A DNA stretch of 8,101 nucleotides from Actinomycetota bacterium (lineage in GTDB: Bacteria; Actinomycetota; Thermoleophilia; Gaiellales; Gaiellaceae), in contig VAXA01000132.1 of NCBI GenBank assembly GCA_005883365.1, forward strand, positions 1 to 8,101. The letters are read 5' to 3'. How positions within the stretch are numbered: the stretch's first letter is position 1; each line of letters opens with the position of its first letter. The notes beneath the pieces are model-generated. The model was not told where the DNA came from. It worked only from the letters and a program-made list of their open reading frames with translations, and searched no databases. The position numbers and the translations under genes were made by a program. Positions 1 to 4,900 of the stretch are shown piece after piece.

Positions 1-529
1 GCCTTAGCGCCTCGACAACCGTGCGGATGTGGTCGTCGAGCTCGACGCCGAGCTCCTCGGCGCCCTTGTAGACCTCGTCGCGGTGGACGCCGGCGGCGAA
101 AGACGGCTGCTTGAGCTTCTTCTTGACCGACTTCGGCTCGAGCCCCTCGAGCCCGGTCGGGCGCACGAGCGCGCAGGCGTGCACGAAACCGCTCAGCTCG
201 TCGCAGGCGAAGAGCGCCTTCTTCAGCGGCGTGTCGCGCGGCAGCCCGAGGTGCTCGGCGTGCGAGAGCACGGTCTCCACGACCTCTTCGGGATAGCCCT
301 CCTCGCGCAGGATCGGGGCGCCGTCCTGCGGGTGCTTGTCGAGCGTCGGGTGCATCTCGTAGTCGAAGTCGTGCAGGAGTGCCGCGACGCGCCACAGCTC
401 CTCGTCCTCGCCGAGCTTCCTCGCATACGCGGCCGTCGAGGCCTCGACGGCGAGCGCGTGCCGCAGCAGCGACTCGCTCTTCGTGTAGCGCGTGAGGGTC
501 TCCCAGGCGCGGTCCCGCGTCGGCTCCAT
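1..529 (-). CDS. HD-superfamily phosphohydrolase (COG2316-like), 3' end cut by window edge
   Basis: The minus strand reads as an open frame of 176 codons from ATG 529 to the left edge with no stop. It carries the metal-binding layout of HD phosphohydrolases: His24, the HD pair His53-Asp54 in AALLHDFDYEMHP, a later His in VLSHAEHLG, and an Asp in FACDELSG. The second half has the conserved stretch KSVKKKLKQPSFAAGV typical of the small predicted HD hydrolases of COG2316. That family is about 180-190 residues, so only a few residues should be missing. The substrate is unknown; HD proteins generally cleave phosphoester bonds of nucleotides or related compounds. No signal peptide is visible, so it is probably cytoplasmic. 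A second in-frame ATG lies at 541, but 529 is preferred because a TANNNT hexamer sits 10 bases upstream of it. It is transcribed away from the peptidase gene. Family assignment is firm, function is not. Confidence 0.85.
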   Translation of the reverse strand, partial: MEPTRDRAWETLTRYTKSESLLRHALAVEASTAAYARKLGEDEELWRVAALLHDFDYEMHPTLDKHPQDGAPILREEGYPEEVVETVLSHAEHLGLPRDTPLKKALFACDELSGFVHACALVRPTGLEGLEPKSVKKKLKQPSFAAGVHRDEVYKGAEELGVELDDHIRTVVEALR

Positions 530-539
530 GACGTGGATC

Positions 540-545
540 ATCCTA
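540..545 (-). promoter_or_regulatory. Putative -10 element (TAGGAT) of the HD gene
   Basis: On the minus strand the hexamer TAGGAT, preceded by GGC, ends 10 bases before ATG 529. It fits the actinobacterial -10 consensus TANNNT. No convincing -35 and no Shine-Dalgarno sequence are visible. The transcript would have a very short or absent leader. The alternative is that the ATG overlapping this hexamer (541) is the true start. Confidence 0.3.
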
Positions 546-635
546 GCCCGCGTTGTCCGTGGTGACGACGGTGCAAGAAATGTGCCGCAACTTGCCGGAT
601 CGCCTTGCGCACCGAGACCCCGCGACGTACACCGA

Positions 636-650
636 TTGGGCATCGCCCAA
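636..650. repeat. Perfect inverted repeat TTGGGC-ATC-GCCCAA upstream of the peptidase gene
   Basis: Two 6-base arms (636-641 and 645-650) are exact reverse complements around the 3-base spacer ATC. Flanking bases extend the symmetry with a one-base bulge. It lies 9 bases before the AAGGAG ribosome binding site of the secreted peptidase gene. It could be a leader hairpin or a repressor operator. It is not a typical terminator because no T run follows. The rest of the 530-671 intergenic stretch shows only a weak promoter-like pair (TTGCGC 605-610, TACACC 628-633, 17-base spacer), which is not strong enough to call. Confidence 0.45.
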
Positions 651-659
651 ATCTCGTCG

Positions 660-665
660 AAGGAG
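660..665 (+). promoter_or_regulatory. Shine-Dalgarno site AAGGAG fixing the peptidase start
   Basis: AAGGAG lies 6 bases before ATG 672, which is ideal spacing. The frame is open further upstream, but only the 672 start has this site and puts the signal peptide at the N-terminus. It contrasts with murA, the HisB-like gene, the nucleotidyltransferase gene and sepF, which have no properly spaced site. Confidence 0.75.
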
Positions 666-671
666 TCCGCA

Positions 672-1490
672 ATGCGCCACGCCATTCGCTCGGTCGGCTT
701 GACGACCGCACTCGTAGTCCTCCTGTTCGTTTCGGCTGGGGTCGCCAATGCCGACGACCTCGCATGGAAAGCCGCGCACGACACGGATCCGCATCTCCCT
801 CTGACGCCGCAGCAGCTTCAGATGACGGCCGAGAAGCGCGCAGCGGAGAATCAGCCCACCTCGGCACTCATTGCTCCCACCCCGATGGCGACGTGCGGCG
901 CCTCCTGTGGTGGAGGCGGCTATCCGAGCTCGGCATCGCTGGTCGCGAATCAGACTCCGCAGGCAACCAGCTACTACTGCGGGCCGGCCGCGGTTCACGA
1001 GGCTCTGGGTGCAGTCGGGATCTCGCTTACGCAGTCGGCGGCCGCCACCGCACTCCATACGACGACCAACGGCACGGCCTGGTCCGGAGGCGGCACCTCG
1101 CCCTCCGGCTATCCGGTCCCGGACGTGCTGAACCGGTACCAGAGCCGCAACTACTACGTGCCGCAGGCAGTTTCTTCGGCGACCTCGAGTGCGATCAACA
1201 CGTATGAGAACGATCTCGAAGCGGACATCTCGGCAATACGAGCGCCGGTAGTCGGCGACGCCTGGGAGACCCCATACTCGAGCTACCACTTGGTCGGGCA
1301 CCCGTCGGACCACACGATCTTCCACTGGTTCGAGATCCGCGGCTATTACGGCTCCGGAGGGAACACGCTGTACGAGGACTCCGTGCACGGTGCGACTTCG
1401 ATCGCGTGGTCTGGAAACGTTCCCGCGTACTCGAACCTGCCCAGCTACGAGATCGTCTCGATCGTCTCCGGGCGTGGCTACATCTGGTAG
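672..1490 (+). CDS. Secreted C39-like cysteine peptidase
   Basis: This is a 272-residue exported protein. Residues 1-27 form a Sec signal peptide (MRHAIR, then a hydrophobic core, then the AxA-type site ANA before Asp28). The mature part has the papain-like fold signature of Peptidase_C39_2: SYYCGPAAVHEALG with predicted nucleophile Cys103, and HTIFHWFEIRGYYG with predicted general base His218. Asp236 in LYEDSVHG is the likely third residue. The protein ends SGRGYIW, as I recall for related actinobacterial C39-family secreted proteins. It should act outside the cell, cutting or binding peptides; the substrate is unknown. Cys75 and Cys79 (CGASC) are the only other cysteines and could form a disulfide. 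No ABC transporter or double-glycine bacteriocin precursor is nearby, so this is not the bacteriocin-processing kind of C39 domain. Its stop overlaps the start of the propeller gene by 17 bases, implying co-expression. Codon third positions look less strictly G/C than in murA and the genes after it. Confidence 0.85.
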   Translation: MRHAIRSVGLTTALVVLLFVSAGVANADDLAWKAAHDTDPHLPLTPQQLQMTAEKRAAENQPTSALIAPTPMATCGASCGGGGYPSSASLVANQTPQATSYYCGPAAVHEALGAVGISLTQSAAATALHTTTNGTAWSGGGTSPSGYPVPDVLNRYQSRNYYVPQAVSSATSSAINTYENDLEADISAIRAPVVGDAWETPYSSYHLVGHPSDHTIFHWFEIRGYYGSGGNTLYEDSVHGATSIAWSGNVPAYSNLPSYEIVSIVSGRGYIW

Positions 1491-2601
1491 ACGGCTGCGC
1501 CGCTTCGGCGGGGCACTGGCCGTCGCGGCGGTGCTCGCTTCGGCGGGTGCCGCCGCTCCCGCAGCCACGACACGAGGGCGCTGGTGCGAGGCCCGCTCTA
1601 GCGGCGCCTGGCAGCGGGTGCTATCGCATCACATCGTGGCGCTCTCACGGTCGACGTCACTCGTCCCGCTCGCGCTTGCGCGTCACGGGCACTCGTTCTT
1701 CGCGACGATCTACTCGCGGAGGTTCTCCGGCGTCGGCGAGATCGATGCGAGGACGAGCGCCGTAACCAGGATCAAGGCGTTCCCCGATCCGCAGCTCGAT
1801 CAGGCGTGGGCCGCCTACGCCGGGCGCTGGCTCGTCTGGAACGAGTACCACGGCTTCGACAGCTTCAACGACTTCACCACGTGGGCCTGGGACACGCAAG
1901 CGCACCGGCTCACGCAGCTCGGCGCCGCGACCCGGAGGCCGTCTGGTCAGTACTGGGACAGTCCATGGCACGGTCCCGACGTTCGCGGCGGGACGGCGGT
2001 GTGGGTACAGGGCGTCGGGCCCGATCAGCTCGGCGATGTACACGCGTACAACTTGCGTACGGGCCGCGACGTGGTCGTCCGGCACGGTCATCCGGGAGGA
2101 GCGTTCCTGCTCGATCATCACGTCTTGGTCTGGGCCGAGGCATCTGCTCCGGGCGTCCCGACGAGGATGCACGCTGCGTCCGCGCTCACAGGTGCGCCCG
2201 CACGTCTACCGCGAGCCTTCCGGATGTTGCGGAACGTCACCGGCCTGCAGACTGACGGGCAGCGGATCGCTTATCCGGACCCGCACTACAAGTCGCTCTG
2301 GTGGTCGCCCTCGCCAGGCGCGAAGCCCTTCGAGGTGGTCGCCACGCGGCATCTAGACCACGTGGACAATTCGGTGCAGGTCGGCGGCCGCTACATCGGC
2401 TTCGGCATTCAGCCCCGCGTCTTCGTCGGTGATACGAAGACGCGCCGCTACATCGAAATCACTCCGCACGGAGGCTGGACCCGGGTCGATGCCCGTTCGC
2501 TGCTCGTGCTCTATGCAACCGGCGCAAAGGCATTCGACGCACGCGCGCCAATCGCGTTCGTCCCACTGCGCGACCTGCCGCCGATGCCTGCCTGCGGCTA
2601 A
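1474..2601 (+). CDS. Exported protein, predicted seven-bladed beta-propeller
   Basis: The frame is open from 1390, but GTG 1474 is chosen because it places a signal peptide at the N-terminus: basic SGRRLRRFGG, then an alanine-rich core, with likely cleavage near APAA (residues 28-31). This gives 375 residues. The mature part has about seven degenerate repeats of 30-38 residues with a hydrophobic-aromatic strand, for example GRWLVWNE (117-124), GGTAVWVQ (172-179), HHVLVWAE (215-222), then GQRIAYPD, GRYIGFGI and SLLVLYA. Several end in a D/N-x-x-T-G/R turn. This pattern fits a TolB- or WD-like propeller, but I recognise no named family. The only two cysteines, Cys38 and Cys374, sit at the two ends of the mature chain. 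The 17-base overlap with the peptidase gene suggests coupled translation and a shared extracellular role, perhaps as a binding partner, though that is inference. The twin arginines do not form a good Tat motif. Confidence 0.7.
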   Translation: MATSGRRLRRFGGALAVAAVLASAGAAAPAATTRGRWCEARSSGAWQRVLSHHIVALSRSTSLVPLALARHGHSFFATIYSRRFSGVGEIDARTSAVTRIKAFPDPQLDQAWAAYAGRWLVWNEYHGFDSFNDFTTWAWDTQAHRLTQLGAATRRPSGQYWDSPWHGPDVRGGTAVWVQGVGPDQLGDVHAYNLRTGRDVVVRHGHPGGAFLLDHHVLVWAEASAPGVPTRMHAASALTGAPARLPRAFRMLRNVTGLQTDGQRIAYPDPHYKSLWWSPSPGAKPFEVVATRHLDHVDNSVQVGGRYIGFGIQPRVFVGDTKTRRYIEITPHGGWTRVDARSLLVLYATGAKAFDARAPIAFVPLRDLPPMPACG

Positions 2602-2617
2602 CCGGGACTGGTTCCGA

Positions 2618-2636
2618 GGCCCGGCTATGCTGGGCC
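2618..2636. repeat. Inverted repeat directly before murA
   Basis: GGCCCGGC (2618-2625) and GCTGGGCC (2629-2636) pair across the spacer TAT, with one G-T (G-U in RNA) pair in an 8-base stem. It sits 16 bases after the propeller stop and 3 bases before ATG 2640, and it overlaps the putative -10 hexamer. No T run follows, so it is not a standard intrinsic terminator. It could be a control site for murA or a hairpin in read-through RNA. Confidence 0.4.
2626..2631 (+). promoter_or_regulatory. Putative -10 element (TATGCT) of murA
   Basis: TATGCT preceded by GGC matches TANNNT and ends 8 bases before ATG 2640. Transcription starting 7-9 bases downstream would begin at or next to the ATG, giving a leaderless message. 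This agrees with the lack of any Shine-Dalgarno sequence in front of murA. No clear -35 is seen. Confidence 0.4.
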
Positions 2637-2639
2637 GGC

Positions 2640-3938
2640 ATGTCCGTCACGACGGCGCCGCAGGCCCTCGTCATCGAGGGCGGAAACCCGCTCAACGGCC
2701 GCATCCGGGCCTCCGGCAACAAGAACGGCGCTCTACCGATCCTCGCCGCCTGCCTGCTCGCGGACGAGCCGGTAACGCTCTCGAACGTCCCGCGGATCCG
2801 CGACGTCGAGACCATGCTCGAGCTCGTGTGCGTCACGGGTGCGAACGCGGAGTGGACCGGAGCGAACGAGGTTCGCGTCGATCCGAAGGGACTCTCGTCG
2901 TATGAGGTCGACGCCGTGCTCGCGGAGCGAATCCGCGCGTCGTTCCTGCTCGCAGGGCCGCTGTTGGCGCGCCTCGGCCGGGCGAGCGTGCCGCCGCCGG
3001 GTGGCGACGTGATCGGACGGCGACGGCTCGATCCGCACATCCATGCCCTCGAGCGCCTCGGTGCGACGGTCGAGCTCGACACCCGCTACGAGATGCAGAC
3101 CGACGGCTTGCGCGGCGCCGACATCTTCCTCGACGAGGCGAGCGTGATGGCGACCGAGAACGCCTTGATGGCCGCCGTCTTGACGCCGGGTGAGACGACG
3201 ATCGCGAACGCCGCCTGCGAACCGCACGTCCAAGACCTCTGCCGCTTCCTCGTCGCGCTGGGAGCGGAGATCGACGGGATCGAGTCGAACCTCCTCCGGA
3301 TCCGCGGCGTCGAGCAGCTCCGCGGCGGCGAGTGGTCGATCGCCCCCGAGCACATCGAGGTCGGGAGCTTCATCGGCCTCGCGGCAGTGACGAACAGCGA
3401 CCTGACGATCGACGGCGTCGAGCCGCGCGACCTCTCCTCGATCCTCACGGCGTTCAACCGCCTCGGGATCGAGGTGGAGCTGGGGGACGACTGGCTGCGG
3501 GTGCCGCCGCACCAGGAGCTCGTGATTCAGAACGACCTTGGCGACCAGGTGCCGAAGATCGAGGACGGGCCGTGGCCGGCGTTCCCGGCGGATCTCACGT
3601 CGATCGCGGTCGCAGTCGCGACGCAGGCGTGGGGGACGATCCTCGTCTTCGAGAAGATGTTCGAGAACCGGCTGTTCTTCGTCGACAAGCTCGTCTCGAT
3701 GGGGGCCCGGATCATCGTCTGCGACCCGCACCGCGTCGTCGTCAGCGGGCCGTCGCGCCTCTACGGGCAGCGGCTGACGAGCCCCGACATCCGCGCCGGG
3801 ATGGCGATGCTGATCGCCGCGCTGTGCGCGAACGGCCGCTCCGTGATCGGCAACGTCGCCGAGATCGACCGTGGCTACGAGCGGATCGACGACCGCCTGC
3901 GTGGCGTCGGCGCTCAGATCGAGCGCGTCGAGGCGTAA
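2640..3938 (+). CDS. murA: UDP-N-acetylglucosamine 1-carboxyvinyltransferase, Cys-to-Asp type
   Basis: MurA transfers the enolpyruvyl group of phosphoenolpyruvate to UDP-N-acetylglucosamine, the first committed step of peptidoglycan synthesis in the cytoplasm. The 432 residues span the whole EPSP-synthase-like fold (E. coli MurA has 419). Visible landmarks are SGNKNGALPIL with Lys28-Asn29 (E. coli Lys22-Asn23), RASFLLAGPLLARLG, the active-site loop PPPGGDVIGRRRLDPHI, WPAFPADL with the catalytic-base Asp, MFENRLFFVDKL, PDIRAGMAML and IDRGYERIDDRLR. The loop position that is Cys115 in E. coli is Asp123 here (GAC, 3006-3008). The same exchange in Mycobacterium and Chlamydia keeps activity but removes the target of fosfomycin. 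ATG 2640 begins the protein at the usual distance from the GGxPLxGxI motif. It has no Shine-Dalgarno site. It heads a dense run of genes and is followed after 26 bases by the HisB-like gene. Confidence 0.97.
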   Translation: MSVTTAPQALVIEGGNPLNGRIRASGNKNGALPILAACLLADEPVTLSNVPRIRDVETMLELVCVTGANAEWTGANEVRVDPKGLSSYEVDAVLAERIRASFLLAGPLLARLGRASVPPPGGDVIGRRRLDPHIHALERLGATVELDTRYEMQTDGLRGADIFLDEASVMATENALMAAVLTPGETTIANAACEPHVQDLCRFLVALGAEIDGIESNLLRIRGVEQLRGGEWSIAPEHIEVGSFIGLAAVTNSDLTIDGVEPRDLSSILTAFNRLGIEVELGDDWLRVPPHQELVIQNDLGDQVPKIEDGPWPAFPADLTSIAVAVATQAWGTILVFEKMFENRLFFVDKLVSMGARIIVCDPHRVVVSGPSRLYGQRLTSPDIRAGMAMLIAALCANGRSVIGNVAEIDRGYERIDDRLRGVGAQIERVEA

Positions 3939-3951
3939 GCGGTCCACGCGT

Positions 3952-3957
3952 TACGCT
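3952..3957 (+). promoter_or_regulatory. Putative -10 element (TACGCT) of the HisB-like gene
   Basis: TACGCT lies in the 26-base gap after murA and ends 7 bases before ATG 3965. The GAGGG in front of the ATG touches the start codon and is too close to act as a Shine-Dalgarno site. A leaderless internal transcript is therefore possible in addition to read-through from murA. Confidence 0.35.
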
Positions 3958-3964
3958 CCGAGGG

Positions 3965-4486
3965 ATGAGCGAGCAGGCTGCGGCGGGCGTCCGCGTCAAC
4001 GTCTATGGACGCGGCGAGGCGACGGTGGAGACGGGACTGCCCGTGCTCAACCGACTGCTCACCCGCTTCGCCGAGACGGCGCAGTTCGACCTCGTCCTCG
4101 ACATCGAGCCGGGCGACACCCAGGCCGAGGTGGAGGCGGCGGCGGCGGCGCTCGGCCACGCGCTGGCCGGGCCCTTGCGGGCGGAAGGCGCACGCGGCCG
4201 CGGCGCCGGCGCGCTGACGTCGGCCGAGGCGCTGGCCTACGTCGTGCTCGAGACGAGCGACGAACCGCTCTTCGTCACGAATGTCGACCTGACGCAGGCC
4301 CGCATCGGCGGCCTCGGCACCGACGTCGCGCGGCGGTTCCTCGAGGTCCTCGCCGAGAACGCCGGCCTCGTCCTCCACGTGCGGCTCCTGAACGGCACCG
4401 ACAGTGGTCATGTGCTCGATGCGATTTTCAAGGGGCTCGGCGCCGCGCTCGCGGAGGCGTGCGAGAGACAGGGGGCACGCAGGTGA
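3965..4486 (+). CDS. HisB-like (IGPD-fold) protein lacking most metal ligands
   Basis: The 173-residue protein aligns along its length with imidazoleglycerol-phosphate dehydratase (HisB, about 195-200 residues). Shared features include TGLPVLNRLL for the TGIGFFDHML motif, FDLVLDIEPGD, LGHAL, SAEALAYVVLE for MDEALAxVxxD, IGGLGTDVARRFLEVLAENAGLVLHVRLLNG, and GHVLDAIFKG for HHxxEAxFKA. The metal-binding residues are largely gone: the DH of FxDHM is Asn29-Arg30; the DDHHTVED motif is shortened by about four residues and reads TQAEVEA (53-58), with only Glu57 kept; the second HH is Gly148-His149 and its Glu is Asp152. The KxGIxR segment is also missing. It should therefore not act as a normal manganese-dependent dehydratase. 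Its GTGA overlap with ridA and position behind murA suggest a conserved job in this operon, perhaps binding or regulatory. A divergent enzyme remains possible. The fold call is good; the function is unknown. Confidence 0.75.
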   Translation: MSEQAAAGVRVNVYGRGEATVETGLPVLNRLLTRFAETAQFDLVLDIEPGDTQAEVEAAAAALGHALAGPLRAEGARGRGAGALTSAEALAYVVLETSDEPLFVTNVDLTQARIGGLGTDVARRFLEVLAENAGLVLHVRLLNGTDSGHVLDAIFKGLGAALAEACERQGARR

Positions 4487-4869
4487 GCGAGAAGCAGGTC
4501 GTGCGCACCGAGGCCGCGCCGGCGCCGTTCCAGGGGGCGCCCTACTCGCAGGCGATCGCGGCCGGCGGCTTCGTCTTCGTCTCCGGCCAGCTCGGCCTGA
4601 TGCCGGGGGACATCGCGATCTCGGGCGGGATCGAGGAGCAGACCAAGCAGATCTTCGCCAACCTGAAGGCGATCCTCGAGGAGGCGGGCAGCGGACTCGA
4701 TCGGCTCGTGAAGACGACCGTCTTCCTCCAGAACCTCGACGACTTCCAGCCGATGAACGCCGTCTACGCGAAGCACGTCGGCGAGCAGCCGCCCGCCCGA
4801 GCCACGGTGGAGGTGGCGAAGCTCCCGTCGGGCGCTCTCGTCGAGATCGAAGCGATCGCACTTTTGTAG
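4483..4869 (+). CDS. ridA: RidA family reactive enamine/imine deaminase
   Basis: RidA proteins hydrolyse reactive enamines and imines such as 2-aminoacrylate, released by PLP-dependent dehydratases, before they damage other PLP enzymes. They are cytosolic trimers. The 128 residues match the family length. Seen motifs are APYSQAI (19-25), GGFVFVSGQLGL (28-39), the ARATVEVAKLP segment with Arg106 at the position of the carboxylate-binding arginine (Arg105 in E. coli RidA), and VEIEAIALL with Glu121 and Glu123. The GTG start overlaps the stop of the HisB-like gene (GTGA, 4483-4486). An AGGGGG ribosome binding site at 4470-4475 lies 7 bases before it, inside that gene. Translation is thus probably coupled to the HisB-like gene. 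Key residues are present, so the canonical activity is likely. Confidence 0.93.
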   Translation: MSEKQVVRTEAAPAPFQGAPYSQAIAAGGFVFVSGQLGLMPGDIAISGGIEEQTKQIFANLKAILEEAGSGLDRLVKTTVFLQNLDDFQPMNAVYAKHVGEQPPARATVEVAKLPSGALVEIEAIALL

Positions 4870-4883
4870 GCAGGCCCGGCGGT

Positions 4884-4900
4884 CCGGCGAGAATGGCCGG
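4884..4900. repeat. Inverted repeat CCGGC-N7-GCCGG before the nucleotidyltransferase gene
   Basis: CCGGC (4884-4888) and GCCGG (4896-4900) flank GAGAATG and abut ATG 4901. The inner GAGAAT (4889-4894) is a poor -10 candidate, off the TANNNT consensus at its first base. A similar arrangement, CCGGC-TATGCTGG-GCCGG, precedes murA (2621-2638). In GC-rich DNA this could arise by chance. Confidence 0.3.

Noticed and set aside
605..633. Sigma70-like promoter TTGCGC-17-TACACC before the peptidase gene
   Set aside because: Both boxes are weak matches, and such pairs occur easily by chance.
492..671. Upstream extension of the peptidase frame to the first in-frame start (492)
   Set aside because: It would bury the signal peptide 60 residues inside the protein and overlap the HD gene on the other strand. 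ATG 672 has an ideal AAGGAG site.
1390..1473. Upstream extension of the propeller frame to 1390
   Set aside because: The extra 28 residues lie inside the peptidase gene and are Arg/Ser/Thr-rich shadow sequence. GTG 1474 gives a proper signal peptide.
672..1490. Bacteriocin-processing C39 peptidase
   Set aside because: There is no transporter or ATPase domain, and no double-glycine leader peptide gene nearby. The protein has its own Sec signal peptide.
3965..4486. Annotation as a working histidine-biosynthesis HisB
   Set aside because: Most metal-binding His and Asp residues of the family motifs are replaced or deleted, and no other his genes are in the window.
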